A stretch of 64,000 bases of DNA, from NCBI GenBank assembly GCA_019703815.1, contig AP023052.1, positions 62,001-126,000 on the forward strand, in the 5' to 3' direction. The stretch's first letter is position 1. Every line of letters starts with the position of its first letter. The notes under the pieces were generated by a model. That model was given only the letters and a program-made list of their open reading frames with translations, had not been told where the DNA came from and did no database searches. The position numbers and the translations under genes are program-made. The DNA is from Thaumasiovibrio occultus (GTDB lineage Bacteria > Pseudomonadota > Gammaproteobacteria > Enterobacterales > Vibrionaceae). Positions 19,077-30,085 of this stretch are shown in pieces.

Positions 19077-19290
19077 GCGCGATCTCCTTCATCATTGGAT
19101 GGGATATGTCGAATTGCGCTCGGCGATACGTGACGAATGAGTGCTCGTGAAAACGTATGACCATGATTACTCAGTAAGTGCGCAATAACTCAGAGCATTC
19201 AGACTGGATGAAAATAAGCGTCAATTCAAGTGACAACAAGCGGTGCTGGGAGCCTGTAGTGAAAATCGCGTGATTGCTGAGAGAGTCGAC

Positions 19291-19318
19291 AAAAAAAACG
19301 GCGCATCAGCGCCGTTTT
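19291..19318 (-). terminator. Rho-independent terminator after pckA
   Basis: A 10-bp stem aaaacggcgc / gcgccgtttt with a 4-base loop. Read leftward it is followed by eight T, 16 bases beyond the pckA stop. Confidence 0.92.
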
Positions 19319-19334
19319 ATCGTCACGTTTTCGA

Positions 19335-20966
19335 CTATTTTACCTGTGGGCCGGCAGCCACCAGTGCGGCGCCTTCGGTGGTGTCGGTATATTTAGCGAA
19401 GTTTTTCACAAAACGTGTCGCCAAGTCGTTGGCTTTGCTTTCCCATTGCAGCGGATCGACATAGGTATCACGCGGGTCGAGGATATCTGGGTCGACGCCA
19501 GGGAGCGCTTTCGGCACTTCTAAGTTGAAGATTGGAATGTGGCGTGTTTCCGCTTTATCAATCGAGCCGTCTAAGATCGCATCGATAATGCCGCGGGTAT
19601 CTTGAATAGAGATACGCTTGCCCGTGCCGTTCCAACCGGTATTGACCAGATACGCTTCTGCGCCAACTGCTTCCATGCGCTTGACCAGTACTTCAGCGTA
19701 CTTGGTTGGGTGCAGTGTTAGGAAGGCGTTCCCGAAGCAGGCCGAGAAGGTCGGCGTTGGCTCGGTAATGCCGCGTTCGGTACCTGCTAATTTGGCGGTG
19801 AAGCCAGATAAGAAGTGGTACTTGGTTTGCTCCGGCGTCAGCTTAGATACCGGAGGCAATACGCCAAACGCATCGGCAGAGAGGAAGATCACTTTGTTGG
19901 CATGGCCCCCTTTCGATACCGGTTTGACGATGTTGTCGATGTGATAGATAGGGTACGAAACGCGGGTATTTTCCGTTTTCGAACCGTCATCGAAGTTAAT
20001 CGAGCCATCAGGACGCACGGTGACGTTTTCAAGTAGCGCATCGCGACGGATCGCGTTGTAGATATCTGGCTCTGCTTCTTTCGACAGCTTGATGGTTTTG
20101 GCGTAACAGCCGCCTTCAAAGTTGAACACGCCGTTGTCATCCCAACCGTGCTCGTCATCGCCGATCAGCGCGCGTTTTGGATCGGTAGACAAGGTTGTTT
20201 TACCGGTGCCGGATAAGCCGAAGAAGACCGCCACATCACCATTTTCACCCATGTTGGCCGAGCAGTGCATAGATGCAATGTCTTTGAGTGGCAAGAAGTA
20301 GTTCATCATGGCGAACATGCCCTTTTTCATTTCGCCGCCGTACCAAGTACCGCCGATGAGCTGCATTTTCTCGGTTAAGTTGAACACGGTGAAGTTCTCA
20401 GAGTTCATGCCGTGATCTTGCCATTTATCGTTGGTGCACTTCGCGCCATTCATCACCACAAAATCAGGCTCAAACGTAGCGAGCTCTTCTTCGGTGGGAC
20501 GAATAAACATGTTTTTGACGAAATGCGCTTGCCATGCCACTTCGGTGATCACACGAATGCACAAGCGGGTGTCAGGGTTGGCACCACAGTAGCCATCAAT
20601 CACAAACAGACGTTTATTCGACAGCTGAGCGGTAACTAGGGCTTTTAGAGCTTGCCAAACTTCAGTTGTTATTGGTTTGTTATCATTTGCGCCTTGATCA
20701 GACCACCACATCGTGTTTTTTGTAGTCTCATCTCTAACAATAAATTTATCCTTCGGAGAGCGTCCGGTGAAGATGCCAGTATCCACTGCCACTGCACCAA
20801 GTTCGGTAATTACGCCGCGCTCATAGCCTTCGAGATCGTTACGTGTTTCTTCATCAAACAGCAACTCATACGAAGGGTTTCTCACTATTTCTGTTGTTTT
20901 TTCAATGCCATAGCGGGAAAGGTCCAGCATGGTAGCATCCTTGTTTTCAACGTTAGCAATAGCCAT
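19335..20966 (-). CDS. pckA: Phosphoenolpyruvate carboxykinase (ATP)
   Basis: 543 residues, normal for the ATP-dependent enzyme. Converts oxaloacetate and ATP to PEP, CO2 and ADP, the first committed step of gluconeogenesis. Signatures seen: substrate-site TGRSPKDKF (about 68-76), P-loop [11 protein letters not shown] and kinase-2 motif [14 protein letters not shown]. The ATG at 20966 has a ribosome site (AAGGAG) close by. It is monocistronic, with a 327-bp non-coding region upstream and a strong terminator downstream. Confidence 0.97.
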   Translation of the reverse strand: MAIANVENKDATMLDLSRYGIEKTTEIVRNPSYELLFDEETRNDLEGYERGVITELGAVAVDTGIFTGRSPKDKFIVRDETTKNTMWWSDQGANDNKPITTEVWQALKALVTAQLSNKRLFVIDGYCGANPDTRLCIRVITEVAWQAHFVKNMFIRPTEEELATFEPDFVVMNGAKCTNDKWQDHGMNSENFTVFNLTEKMQLIGGTWYGGEMKKGMFAMMNYFLPLKDIASMHCSANMGENGDVAVFFGLSGTGKTTLSTDPKRALIGDDEHGWDDNGVFNFEGGCYAKTIKLSKEAEPDIYNAIRRDALLENVTVRPDGSINFDDGSKTENTRVSYPIYHIDNIVKPVSKGGHANKVIFLSADAFGVLPPVSKLTPEQTKYHFLSGFTAKLAGTERGITEPTPTFSACFGNAFLTLHPTKYAEVLVKRMEAVGAEAYLVNTGWNGTGKRISIQDTRGIIDAILDGSIDKAETRHIPIFNLEVPKALPGVDPDILDPRDTYVDPLQWESKANDLATRFVKNFAKYTDTTEGAALVAAGPQVK

Positions 20967-21293
20967 AAAAGCTCCTTAGGGTAATCTGGGGTAAGATGTT
21001 GTAAGAATTGGCAACTGATAACCATGCTAGCAACCAAAATCATCTAATTCAGGGATGCTAGTCAAAAATTAACCACAAAGTTGTTATGGTAAAGTAATAT
21101 TTCAGTGGCGATTTCCTTTAATTAGTTTACATATGCTTTTGGCGGATGCGCCACTCAATGTGCTTAATATTTAAGCTAAAATAAGTCAGGATTTGTTCAG
21201 GTTTATCGGGCAGATATGGGAAAAGGATGTGTCTCAGTATCGACGGTTTATAAGACTAGCGAGAAAAGACGTTGCTAAGGGCTGTTTTTGGCG
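20967..21293. other. Non-coding region upstream of pckA
   Basis: I see no gene here. It must hold the leftward pckA promoter: TTGACT (reverse strand of 21059-21064) is a candidate -35, but no good -10 is obvious at 17 bases. A direct repeat ATGCTAG occurs at 21024-21030 and 21055-21061, 31 bases apart, near three helical turns, and may be a regulator site. The right part (21150-21290) shows nothing I can name. Confidence 0.35.
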
Positions 21294-21323
21294 AAAAAAA
21301 ACCCAGCGAAGCGCTGGGTTTTT
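21294..21323 (-). terminator. Rho-independent terminator after hslO
   Basis: Stem acccagcg / cgctgggt with a 3-base AAG loop (core 21301-21319), flanked by A and T runs, 19 bases beyond the hslO stop. It reads in both directions. Confidence 0.9.
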
Positions 21324-21341
21324 AATGACTAAATAATCACA

Positions 21342-22220
21342 TTAGTGAATTTGATCTGAGTTGATATCACCGGACTGACTATCAAACAGCGCCGCCACAT
21401 CAATGCTGTCAAATTGGTAGCTTGAACCACAGTAGTCACAGTGCAGGGCAATCGCGCCTTCTTCAGCAACGATTTGATCCACTTCTTCACGGGCAATCGA
21501 GCGGATTGCAGACGCGCTGCGCTCACGAGAACAGGTACAGCTAAAGGTCACCGCTTGTGGGGTAAACAGCTGCACTTGTTCTTGGTGGTAAAGGCGGTAA
21601 AGCACATCTTGCGCTTGCAGGCCGAACAGCTCTTCGTCTTTCACCGTGACGGTCAATTGCATCAGGTGGTCGAAGTCATCTTCGCTACCTTTGCCGTCCG
21701 GCAGAATTTGCAGCAGCATACCCGCCGCGTGCGGCTTGCCTTCGAACTCGCCAGTACGCAGCACCAATTGGGTGCGAAGCTGCTCAGAGTTTGCAAAGTA
21801 GCCTTCAAGGCATTCTGCAAGGGTGTCGCCTTCTAGCGCAACCACACCTTGGTAACGCTCACCTTTTGCCGGGTCAATGGTGATCACCATGTGGCCTTTA
21901 CCTAGCAATTCACTGATGGTGCCAGGTTGGACGCTTTCATCGAAGCGTGCGACGCCACGCATTTGTTGGTTGTTATCACCGTTAATTACCGCCAAAGTGA
22001 TCGGGCCATCACCTTGCAATTGTACAGTGATGGAGCCTTCAAACTTTAAGGTCGCGGTAAGTAGGCTGGTGGCAACCAGCAACTCGCCGAGCAGAGTTTG
22101 TACTGCTTGTGGGTAGTCTTTTGCAGACAGAATATCTTGATAAGGTTTATCAAGTTGCACCAGTTCGCCACGCACAGAAATGTCGTTGAAAAGGTATCGG
22201 TGTAGGCAATTGTCGGCCAT
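21342..22220 (-). CDS. hslO: Hsp33 redox-regulated chaperone
   Basis: 292 residues from ATG 22220; the open frame runs further upstream, but the family N-terminus ([13 protein letters not shown]) and a GGAGAG ribosome site fix the start. A holdase activated by oxidative plus heat stress. The zinc-binding cysteines that form the switch are all present: C228 and C230 (CTC), C261 and C264 (CDYC). It is 16 bases downstream of hslR in one operon, the classic heat-shock pair. Confidence 0.96.
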   Translation of the reverse strand: MADNCLHRYLFNDISVRGELVQLDKPYQDILSAKDYPQAVQTLLGELLVATSLLTATLKFEGSITVQLQGDGPITLAVINGDNNQQMRGVARFDESVQPGTISELLGKGHMVITIDPAKGERYQGVVALEGDTLAECLEGYFANSEQLRTQLVLRTGEFEGKPHAAGMLLQILPDGKGSEDDFDHLMQLTVTVKDEELFGLQAQDVLYRLYHQEQVQLFTPQAVTFSCTCSRERSASAIRSIAREEVDQIVAEEGAIALHCDYCGSSYQFDSIDVAALFDSQSGDINSDQIH

Positions 22221-22236
22221 TGAACTGCTCTCCAGC

Positions 22237-22632
22237 TTAGTTGCTGCTTTTAAATCGAATAATGTCACGGCGTTGTTTTTTGTCCGGCCGTTTGTCAGGA
22301 CTTGGGTTACCCAGAGCGTTCATTTTACGCAGCTGCGCATTTTTTTCGCGTTGTGCCACACTGTCATCGGTTTCCCGGTACAGGGTTTGGGCTTCTGGGG
22401 CACCACGGCGGGTATCGGAAATTTTCTCGATCACCACCGTTTTTTCGTCACTTCCCTGACGAAGGCGAATTTCGGCACCTAACTCGACCATTTTGCTCGG
22501 CTTGGCGCGCTGGTTGTTGTAGTGCACTTTGCCACCATCAACCATGGTGCGTGCAATGGAGCGGGTTTTGTAAAAACGGGCCGCCCAAAGCCACTTGTCT
22601 AACCTGACGGCGGTGGGGGTGTTGTCGCTCAT
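22237..22632 (-). CDS. hslR: Hsp15, ribosome-associated heat shock protein (S4 domain)
   Basis: 131 residues from ATG 22632, chosen because GAGGAG precedes it and homologs begin near [14 protein letters not shown]. The S4 RNA-binding domain is at about 10-70 ([21 protein letters not shown]) and the tail is basic ([16 protein letters not shown]). It binds free 50S subunits carrying a nascent chain and helps recycle them after heat shock. It is first in the hslRO operon. Confidence 0.93.
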   Translation of the reverse strand: MSDNTPTAVRLDKWLWAARFYKTRSIARTMVDGGKVHYNNQRAKPSKMVELGAEIRLRQGSDEKTVVIEKISDTRRGAPEAQTLYRETDDSVAQREKNAQLRKMNALGNPSPDKRPDKKQRRDIIRFKSSN

Positions 22633-23006
22633 TGGGACTCCTCGCTGTCGCCGTAAACCAGTGCTTGACCCAAAAAGTGTGTTCAGTCCCGCAAAAATAT
22701 CACAGCAATCCAGCTTTTTCAGCATCTGATGATTTTCTTAACATGGCGCTGACCGGGACGATTTTCAATACAAGCAGGAAAAGAAGCGCAAAATAGTGAG
22801 ATTAAAGACTGAATTAACATCAAAGTTTTTTTAAACATCAGCAGAAAATCATGGGTTTTTATCGCTACAAGGTCTCACAAATGTCACGCTAAACGGTTAT
22901 TCTATAAGGTCTCAGTGCATCTTATGCAAACCACATTACACCATATGGTCTAATTTTATGGGCTCACGTGGAAATAAAGAACGGATACAGGAAGTCTTGA
23001 CACGCT
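22633..23006. other. Divergent promoter region between hslR and gspC
   Basis: A 374-bp stretch without a gene. It must carry the promoters of hslRO (leftward) and of the gsp operon (rightward). A direct repeat AAGGTCTCA occurs at 22869-22877 and 22906-22914, 37 bases apart, and a partial third copy (TGGTCTAA) lies near 22946. I cannot assign a sigma factor site with confidence. Confidence 0.4.
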
Positions 23007-23915
23007 ATGTTGGCAAATCTTCAGCGTCACGCGCTTAACAATTCATCAAAAATCCCAATGAAAACCTTAGCCAAGGTGTGTACTGGGGGCCTGATCCTGA
23101 CGTTGGCGTGGATGCTCGGCCGGATGATTTGGGCGATCCTTGAGCCTGTTGAACCGCTTCCACCGTGGCGCCCCGTGGTGACGTCTTCTGCCCGTTCGGC
23201 CTCTTCTAAACCGCAATTTGATTTAGCGACACTGCAAAAAGCAGAGCTGTTTGGTAAATATCAGGCTAGCAGTGAACCCGTCGCACAACAAGTAGTCCAA
23301 GATGCACCGCAAACCCGTTTAAGTTTGGTATTGGTTGGCGTGGTCGCCAGCAACAATCCGCAGGGTGGATTGGCGGTGATCTCCAACCGTAATCAGCAAA
23401 GTACGTATGGCATTGATGAAACCATTACCGGTACACGCGCCACATTGATCGCGGTGCATGCCGATCGCGTTATCTTACGTAATGCGGGGCGAGATGAAAC
23501 CCTGATGCTGGCCGGCAGTGATTACAGCCGCCGTGCCGTGGCTGAAGCGCAACCGGCCGCGCCTGCACCTGCTGCGAGTCAGTCGCAAGCTGCCTCTGGT
23601 GGTAACGAATCGCTAGGTGCGATCCGTCAGGAAATCTTGGAAAACCCACAGACAATTTTTAATTACATTCGCATGTCGCAAGTAACAGAGGACGGGGCGT
23701 TAAAAGGTTATCGGGTCAATCCGGGCCGCGACCGAGCCTTGTTTGACTCGGTGGGCTTAGAGCCGAATGATCTGGCCGTGGAATTGAACGGCGCCGATTT
23801 GACCGATCCTTCTGTGATGCAGCAGTTGTTTAAAGATCTGCAAAGCAGTACCAGTCTCTCTCTGACCGTCGAGCGTGACGGCCAGCGACATGAGATTTTT
23901 ATCGAGTTGCAATAA
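23007..23915 (+). CDS. gspC: Type II secretion protein GspC
   Basis: 302 residues. A short cytoplasmic N-terminus, one membrane helix (about 26-48), a periplasmic homology region (about 75-175, LVLVGVVASNNPQGGLAVI) that contacts the secretin, an Ala/Pro/Gln linker (about 178-200) and a C-terminal PDZ domain (about 212-300) that senses substrate. It links the inner membrane platform to the GspD channel. First gene of a twelve-gene gsp operon homologous to Vibrio cholerae epsC-N. AGGAAG lies about 13 bases before the ATG. Confidence 0.94.
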   Translation: MLANLQRHALNNSSKIPMKTLAKVCTGGLILTLAWMLGRMIWAILEPVEPLPPWRPVVTSSARSASSKPQFDLATLQKAELFGKYQASSEPVAQQVVQDAPQTRLSLVLVGVVASNNPQGGLAVISNRNQQSTYGIDETITGTRATLIAVHADRVILRNAGRDETLMLAGSDYSRRAVAEAQPAAPAPAASQSQAASGGNESLGAIRQEILENPQTIFNYIRMSQVTEDGALKGYRVNPGRDRALFDSVGLEPNDLAVELNGADLTDPSVMQQLFKDLQSSTSLSLTVERDGQRHEIFIELQ

Positions 23916-23939
23916 CCCAGTAGAACTTGGGAGAACTAA

Positions 23940-25964
23940 GTGAAGAAATGGAAGCGTAGCGTCGCGCTATTGCTGGCAAGCCTCACCATGGGTGACGCAT
24001 GGGCTCAAGAAGAGTTCAGCGCCAGCTTTAAGGGAACCGATCTGCAAGAATTTATTGAGATCGTCGGCCGCAACCTGGAAAAGACCATCATTATCGATCC
24101 GTCCGTCAGAGGCCGGGTCGATGTCCGTAGTTTTGATGTGCTGAATGAACAGCAGTATTACGATTTCTTCCTTAACGTGTTGGAAGTTTACGGCTTTGCC
24201 GTGATCGAAATGGAAAACGGCGTGTTGAAAGTCATGCGTGACAAAGACGCCAAGACGTCGGCAGTACCCGTGCTGGGTAGCGGTGAGCTTGCACCGGGCG
24301 ATGCGGTGATCACCCGCGTTATTCCTGTGCGTAACGTGTCGGTGCGTGAGCTGTCGCCACTACTGCGCCAACTCAATGATAACGCAGGTGCCGGTAACGT
24401 GGTGCACTACGAGCCTTCGAACGTCATTATGATCACTGGTCGCGCGCTGGTGGTGGATCGTTTGGCGGACATTATCGAACGTGTTGACCAAGCGGGCGAT
24501 CACGAAGTGGAAGTGGTCGAATTGCAAAACGCCTCTTCGGCGGAAATGGTGCGCATTGTTGAGGCGCTGAATAAAAGTGCTAACGCCGGTGAGCCGGATT
24601 TCTTGCGCCCGCGTTTAGTGGCCGATGAGCGTACCAACAGCATTTTACTCTCGGGCGAGCCTAGTGTGCGTGCCCGTCTACGCTCGCTAATTGAGCAACT
24701 TGATAAAGAGATGCAAACCACCGGCAACAACCGCGTGATCTATTTGAAGTACGCGAATGCAGAAGAGCTTGTCGGCGTATTGCAGGGCGTATCGGATAAC
24801 CTGCAAGCGGAAATGAGCGCCAATAACGGCGCAGCGGCAGGCGATGCGACTAAGGGTCAAGTGTTGATCTCGGCCCACGCAGATACCAATGCCCTGATTT
24901 TGACCGCGCCGCCAGATATTATGCGCTCGCTCGAATCGGTGATTGCCCAGCTCGATATTCGTCGTGCACAGGTTCTGATCGAAGCGATGATTGTTGAGCT
25001 TAGCGAAGGTGATGGCGTTAACTTCGGGGTGCAATACGGCTCGACGGATGGCGGCGGTATCTTGCAGTTCGGTAATTCTGCGGTGCCAATCGCGCAATAC
25101 ATGATCGGTTTGGAAGAAGCGCAAGATACGACCCGTACCGAGACACGCTATAACTCTAACGGGGATCCTTATCAGGTCGAAATCACGGAAAGCGGTGACT
25201 TCTCGACCTTAGCGGCGGCGTTGAGTGGCGCCAACGGTGCCTTCTTGGGTTTGGTGTCAGGTGACTGGACCATGCTGGTGAATGCGGTGTCGACTGACAG
25301 CAGCTCGAACATTCTGTCGTCGCCAAGCATTACCGTTCTCGATAACGGTGAAGCGTCTTTCATCGTCGGTGAAGAAGTGCCGGTGGTGACCGGATCTACC
25401 GCCAGCTCAAGTAACTCTAACCCATTCCAAACCGTTGAACGGAAAGAAGTGGGTGTCAAACTGCACGTCATTCCACAAATCAACGAAGGGGATTCGGTGC
25501 AGCTGAAAATTGAGCAAGAGGTCTCTAGCGTGCTCGGTGCCAACGGTGCGGTGGACGTTCGTTTCGCCAAGCGCCAGCTCAATACGACAGTGCTGGTGGA
25601 AGATGGCCAAATGATTGTACTGGGCGGTTTGATCAATGAAGAAACTCGCGAAAGTGAATCGAAAGTGCCGCTACTGGGCGATATCCCGGTGCTGGGCCAC
25701 CTGTTCAAATCGACCAACACCACGCAAGGGAAAACCAACCTGATGGTGTTCATTAAGCCGACCATTATTCGTGACGGTATTTCGGCGGACGGTATCACTC
25801 AGCGTAAATACAACTATATCCGTGCGGAGCAGTTGTATCAGCGTGAAGAAGGGTTGCGTTTGATGCCAAATGCCCTAACCCCAGTGCTGCCAGAATATGG
25901 TCAAGACATCGCGCTGCCAGCGGAAGTGCGAGTGTTTATGGATCAGTTTGAGGACGCCAAGTAA
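23940..25964 (+). CDS. gspD: Type II secretion secretin GspD
   Basis: 674 residues from a GTG with GGGAGA upstream. Signal peptide (about 1-22, cleaved after AWA), an N0 domain ([20 protein letters not shown]), three N-domain repeats (about 120-330) and the C-terminal secretin beta-barrel (about 400-610) including VPVVTGS and the [14 protein letters not shown] signature. It forms the 15-fold outer membrane channel for folded exoproteins. The 24-base gap after gspC is the widest in the upstream part of the operon; its stop overlaps the gspE start (TAATG). Confidence 0.97.
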   Translation: MKKWKRSVALLLASLTMGDAWAQEEFSASFKGTDLQEFIEIVGRNLEKTIIIDPSVRGRVDVRSFDVLNEQQYYDFFLNVLEVYGFAVIEMENGVLKVMRDKDAKTSAVPVLGSGELAPGDAVITRVIPVRNVSVRELSPLLRQLNDNAGAGNVVHYEPSNVIMITGRALVVDRLADIIERVDQAGDHEVEVVELQNASSAEMVRIVEALNKSANAGEPDFLRPRLVADERTNSILLSGEPSVRARLRSLIEQLDKEMQTTGNNRVIYLKYANAEELVGVLQGVSDNLQAEMSANNGAAAGDATKGQVLISAHADTNALILTAPPDIMRSLESVIAQLDIRRAQVLIEAMIVELSEGDGVNFGVQYGSTDGGGILQFGNSAVPIAQYMIGLEEAQDTTRTETRYNSNGDPYQVEITESGDFSTLAAALSGANGAFLGLVSGDWTMLVNAVSTDSSSNILSSPSITVLDNGEASFIVGEEVPVVTGSTASSSNSNPFQTVERKEVGVKLHVIPQINEGDSVQLKIEQEVSSVLGANGAVDVRFAKRQLNTTVLVEDGQMIVLGGLINEETRESESKVPLLGDIPVLGHLFKSTNTTQGKTNLMVFIKPTIIRDGISADGITQRKYNYIRAEQLYQREEGLRLMPNALTPVLPEYGQDIALPAEVRVFMDQFEDAK

Positions 25965-27463
25965 TGAGTGACGTATCAGCCTTCAATGACGGGCGCATTT
26001 TGCGCCTGCCTTTCTCTTTTGCCAAACGCCACAAAGTGGTGCTGGAAGCGACAGAGCAAGGTTGGGCGTTGCTGTGTGAGCAAGCGCCTAGCCGCGAAGT
26101 GCTGTGCGAAGTGCGCCGCTTTTTAGGCACGCCGTTCACGCCACAATTGCTGGATGCCGAGCAATTTGACTCACGCCTGACCGATGCATATCAGCGTGAC
26201 TCATCGGAAGCGCGTCAGCTAATGGAAGACATTGGCTCCGACAGCGACGATTTCTTCTCGCTGGCCGAAGAGCTGCCGCAAACCGAAGACTTGTTAGAGT
26301 CGGAAGACGATGCGCCAATCATCAAATTGATCAACGCCATGTTGGCGGAAGCGATCAAAGAAGGCGCGTCTGATATTCACATTGAAACCTTTGAAAAAGT
26401 CCTGTCGATCCGTTTTCGCATCGATGGCGTACTGCGTGAAGTGTTATCACCCAGTCGTAAATTGGCGCCGCTGTTGGTGTCGCGGATCAAGGTTATGGCG
26501 AAACTCGACATCGCGGAAAAGCGCGTACCACAAGATGGCCGTATTTCGCTGCGGATCGGTGGACGTGCGGTTGATGTGCGTGTGTCGACCATGCCGTCTT
26601 CGCATGGCGAGCGAGTGGTACTGCGTCTGTTAGATAAAAACGCCACCCGATTGGATCTGCTCAGCCTTGGTATGACGCCGTCCATTCACGAAGGTTTTGC
26701 CAATATCATCAAGCGCCCGCACGGCATTATCTTGGTCACCGGCCCGACGGGCTCGGGTAAATCGACCACTTTGTATGCCGGCTTGCAAGAGCTTAACAGT
26801 GCTGAGCGCAATATCCTCACCGTTGAAGATCCGATCGAATTTGATATTGATGGGATCGGCCAAACCCAAGTGAACTCCAAAGTCGATATGACGTTTGCCC
26901 GTGGTCTGCGCGCGATTTTGCGTCAAGACCCCGATGTGGTGATGATTGGTGAGATCCGTGATTTAGAAACCGCGCAAATTGCGGTACAGGCGTCATTGAC
27001 TGGTCACTTGGTGCTCTCAACCCTGCACACCAACACCGCAATTGGTGCGGTGACCCGTTTGCGGGATATGGGGATCGAACCTTTCATGGTGTCGTCATCA
27101 CTGCTTGGTGTACTGGCGCAGCGTTTGATCCGTACCTTGTGTAAAGATTGTCGCCAACCGTATGAGGCCGATGCGCGCACGAAAGAGCTATTTGAGATGG
27201 CAGAAGATGAGAGTCTGACCCTTTACCATGCTCAAGGTTGTGAAGCCTGTAACCAAAAAGGTTATCGTGGGCGAACCGGTATTCACGAACTCTTGCTGGT
27301 GGATGAATCGGTGCAAGAGCTGATCCATAACGATGCCGGTGAGTTAGATATCGAGAAATCGATCCGTCGACACACACCGAGTATTCGCGGTGATGGCTTG
27401 CTCAAGGTGAAAGCGGGGCTCACCACGCTTGAAGAAGTCCTTCGCGTGACACGGGAGGGCTAA
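25964..27463 (+). CDS. gspE: Type II secretion ATPase GspE
   Basis: 499 residues. Cytoplasmic hexameric ATPase powering pseudopilus assembly. Walker [10 protein letters not shown] at 260-268, Asp box around [10 protein letters not shown], Walker [10 protein letters not shown] at 325-333, His box (LSTLHTNTA). The tetracysteine zinc-binding motif, with C393/C396 and C426/C429, is intact. The N1 domain binds GspL. Coupled by one-base overlaps to both gspD and gspF. Confidence 0.97.
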   Translation: MSDVSAFNDGRILRLPFSFAKRHKVVLEATEQGWALLCEQAPSREVLCEVRRFLGTPFTPQLLDAEQFDSRLTDAYQRDSSEARQLMEDIGSDSDDFFSLAEELPQTEDLLESEDDAPIIKLINAMLAEAIKEGASDIHIETFEKVLSIRFRIDGVLREVLSPSRKLAPLLVSRIKVMAKLDIAEKRVPQDGRISLRIGGRAVDVRVSTMPSSHGERVVLRLLDKNATRLDLLSLGMTPSIHEGFANIIKRPHGIILVTGPTGSGKSTTLYAGLQELNSAERNILTVEDPIEFDIDGIGQTQVNSKVDMTFARGLRAILRQDPDVVMIGEIRDLETAQIAVQASLTGHLVLSTLHTNTAIGAVTRLRDMGIEPFMVSSSLLGVLAQRLIRTLCKDCRQPYEADARTKELFEMAEDESLTLYHAQGCEACNQKGYRGRTGIHELLLVDESVQELIHNDAGELDIEKSIRRHTPSIRGDGLLKVKAGLTTLEEVLRVTREG

Positions 27464-28686
27464 TGGCAGCTTTTGAATATCAAGCACTAGATGCAAAAGG
27501 GCGCAAAGCCAAAGGGGTACTGGAAGCCGATAACGCCCGCCAAGCGCGCCAACAGCTGCGCGAAAAAGGCATGGTGCCGATTTCAGTCGAAACCACCACG
27601 GTCTCGGCAAGTAACAAAGGCGGCGGAAAAGTTAAAGGCAGCCGCCGGCATCGCATGAGTATCAGTGATTTGTCACTGCTGACTCGCCAGTTGGCCACGC
27701 TGGTACAAGCCGGTATGCCGTTGGAAGAGTGCTTGCGTGCAGCCGCAGAGCAGAGCGAAAAGAACCAAACCCGCAACATGGTGCTGAGTGTGCGCTCGCG
27801 CGTTGTGGAAGGCTACACCTTAGCCGACAGTTTGCGCGATTACCCTACCGTTTTTGATGAGCTTTACTGCGCCATGGTCGCGGCAGGGGAGAAATCGGGT
27901 CATCTGGATGCGATTTTGAACCGGTTGGCGGACTACGTTGAAAACCGCCACAAAACCAAAATGAAGATCATGCAGGCCATGCTTTACCCGCTGATCTTGT
28001 TGGTGGTGGCGATTGGCGTAGTGTCACTGTTGTTGGCTTTCGTTGTGCCACCGATCATCGAGCAGTTCCTGCAATCGGGGCAAAGCCTACCGAAAATGAC
28101 CGCATTGCTGCTGGCGATGAGTGATTTCGTTACAAACTACGGTCTATTTCTATTGATGGCCTTCATCGGCACCCTAACGGCATGGCGCGCGGCGCTGCGT
28201 CGACCGGCGTTTCGGATGAAGTGGGATCAAAAAATCTTAAGTTTTCCGGTGATCGGTAAAGTGATGCGTGGTTTGAACACCTCACGTTTCTCACGCACCT
28301 TGGCGATTTGTTCGTCCAGTGCGATCCCGCTATTGGATGGGATGAAAGTGGCGACTGACGTCATGACTAACGTGTATGTCAAAGCCAAAGTCGAAGAAGC
28401 GGCAGAGAAAGTGCGTGAAGGGTCGAGTCTGCGCTTGGCGTTAGATCAATCCAAACTGTTCCCACCGATGATGCTGCACATGATTGCCAGTGGTGAGCGC
28501 AGTGGTGAGTTAGAATCCATGCTGGTACGCGCGGCCGATAACCAAGATAACCAGTTCGACAACACCGTGAGTGTGGCGATCGGGATCTTAACGCCGGTGA
28601 TGATTGTTTTAATGGCGTGTATGGTGGCCTTCATTGTCTTCGCCACCCTAATGCCAATTGTAAATATGAATAACATGGTGCGATAA
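27463..28686 (+). CDS. gspF: Type II secretion inner membrane platform protein GspF
   Basis: 407 residues with two T2SSF repeat domains (about 70-195 and 272-395) and three membrane helices (about 170-195, 222-245, 375-400). It is the polytopic platform protein contacting GspE. The ATG overlaps the gspE stop codon. It is followed by 26 bases and then gspG. Confidence 0.96.
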   Translation: MAAFEYQALDAKGRKAKGVLEADNARQARQQLREKGMVPISVETTTVSASNKGGGKVKGSRRHRMSISDLSLLTRQLATLVQAGMPLEECLRAAAEQSEKNQTRNMVLSVRSRVVEGYTLADSLRDYPTVFDELYCAMVAAGEKSGHLDAILNRLADYVENRHKTKMKIMQAMLYPLILLVVAIGVVSLLLAFVVPPIIEQFLQSGQSLPKMTALLLAMSDFVTNYGLFLLMAFIGTLTAWRAALRRPAFRMKWDQKILSFPVIGKVMRGLNTSRFSRTLAICSSSAIPLLDGMKVATDVMTNVYVKAKVEEAAEKVREGSSLRLALDQSKLFPPMMLHMIASGERSGELESMLVRAADNQDNQFDNTVSVAIGILTPVMIVLMACMVAFIVFATLMPIVNMNNMVR

Positions 28687-28712
28687 CCCTCTGTTTAATC
28701 GTGGAGAAAGAA

Positions 28713-29159
28713 ATGCGTAAGCAAAAACAGAAAGGCTTTACCCTACTCGAAGTTATGGTAGTGGTTGTAATTTTGGGCATTATGGCTGCGATGGTCGTAC
28801 CTAACCTGTTGGGTAACGTCGACGTAGCGGACCAAAACAAAGCCGTCACTGACATCAGTCAGATCGAAACCACCCTTGAGCGTTACCGTATGGATAACCG
28901 TGTTTATCCAAGTGTTGACCAAGGTTTGGACGCGCTAACGGCGAAACCAACCTCGGGTCCTGAGCCGCGTAACTACCCATCTGAGCCTTACCTGCGTCGT
29001 TTGCCAAACGATCCTTGGGGTAACCCATATGTGTACGTCTACCCGGGCGAGAAAAACGCAAACTCTTACGACGTTTACACCCTAGGTGCTGACGGTCAAG
29101 AAGGCGGTGAAGGGATCAATGCCGATATCGGTAACTGGAACCTACAAGACTTCCTATAA
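28713..29159 (+). CDS. gspG: Type II secretion major pseudopilin GspG
   Basis: 148 residues from ATG 28713 (GGAGAAAG upstream; an in-frame GTG at 28701 is rejected because it would use up that ribosome site). A class III leader MRKQKQKG precedes FTLLEVMVVVVILG, with the conserved Glu at +5 after the prepilin peptidase site. The C-terminal domain has the calcium-binding loop region (DPWGNPYVYVYPGE, LGADGQEGGEG). Main subunit of the pseudopilus. Confidence 0.97.
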   Translation: MRKQKQKGFTLLEVMVVVVILGIMAAMVVPNLLGNVDVADQNKAVTDISQIETTLERYRMDNRVYPSVDQGLDALTAKPTSGPEPRNYPSEPYLRRLPNDPWGNPYVYVYPGEKNANSYDVYTLGADGQEGGEGINADIGNWNLQDFL

Positions 29160-29165
29160 GTGTTG

Positions 29166-29738
29166 ATGAAGCAACGTAATGCCGGCTTTACCCTGATTGA
29201 GGTCATGCTGGTGGTGATATTGATGGCGGGCGTCGCCACATTGGCGGTGGGGTTGATCCCGCCGTCCAATGAAGATCGCTCGCAGGATTTATCCCAACAA
29301 CTTTATCATCGCCTGCGTCTACTGACCGAGCAATCGGTACTGACGGGCGTTGATTATGGGGTGCGAGTGGAGCGCCACAGCTACCAGTTTTTGCAGCTCA
29401 CCCGCGACGGTTGGCAACCTTTGCCAGACAACCGCACCTTCAGCGATACCCAAGATGACGACATGATCCTAACGCTGGAAATGTTAGGTTTTTCTTGGGA
29501 TGAGCAAGATACCCTGTTCGAGCCGGGCAGCCTGTTCGACGAAGACATGTTCCGTGATGAGGAAGAAGAAAAGCAGCTTCCGCCACAGATCATCGTGATG
29601 GCGAGCGGTGAATTAACCCCGTTCGATATCCAACTGACCTTAGATGAAATGGACGAGCCTTGGCGCATTGTGGGTGATGAAGTGGGCCGCTTAACCTTGC
29701 TAGCCCCAGGAGAAACACTCGATGATGCGCGCGAATAA
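29166..29738 (+). CDS. gspH: Type II secretion minor pseudopilin GspH
   Basis: About 190 residues. Leader MKQRNAG then FTLIEVMLVVILMAG with Glu at +5. No clear Shine-Dalgarno sequence; in-frame GTG (29160) and TTG (29163) codons just before the ATG 29166 leave the exact start open. Translation is probably coupled to gspG, which stops at 29159. The acidic loop (DEEEEKQLPPQ) is typical of GspH, a minor subunit near the pseudopilus tip. Confidence 0.92.
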   Translation: MKQRNAGFTLIEVMLVVILMAGVATLAVGLIPPSNEDRSQDLSQQLYHRLRLLTEQSVLTGVDYGVRVERHSYQFLQLTRDGWQPLPDNRTFSDTQDDDMILTLEMLGFSWDEQDTLFEPGSLFDEDMFRDEEEEKQLPPQIIVMASGELTPFDIQLTLDEMDEPWRIVGDEVGRLTLLAPGETLDDARE

Positions 29739-30084
29739 AGGCATGACGCTACTGGAAGTGATGCTCGCATTGATCATCTTTGCCAGCGCGTCGTTAAGTG
29801 TTCAGTTTGCGGTGGGCCAGCACCTAGCAAGCTTAAATCATATTGAAAATAAGATGTTGGCCTCTTTGGTGGCTGATAATCAACTGGCGAGAATTAAAAT
29901 TGCCGAGGCGGTGCCGACCTCGACCCAACGCGGTCAGAGTGAAATGGGCGACATCACTTGGTACTGGAAAATAGAGAGTGTTCGCACCGCCGAAGGGTTG
30001 CTGCGGGCACTGGACATCAACGTCTATTCCGACGCTGAGCGCAAACACAGCGTTTACTACTTACGCATGTACATGGGAGGCTAA
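29722..30084 (+). CDS. gspI: Type II secretion minor pseudopilin GspI
   Basis: 120 residues with leader MMRANKG, then MTLLEVMLALIIFA, Glu at +5. It overlaps the end of gspH by 17 bases; AGGAG lies about 9 bases before the ATG. GspI nucleates the GspI-J-K tip complex. Confidence 0.94.
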   Translation: MMRANKGMTLLEVMLALIIFASASLSVQFAVGQHLASLNHIENKMLASLVADNQLARIKIAEAVPTSTQRGQSEMGDITWYWKIESVRTAEGLLRALDINVYSDAERKHSVYYLRMYMGG

Positions 30085-30085
30085 T

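Noticed and set aside
29978-30085. N-terminal extension of gspJ over the gspI gene
   Set aside because: It overlaps gspI coding and would destroy the prepilin leader; the TTG at 30086 with GGGAGG is preferred.
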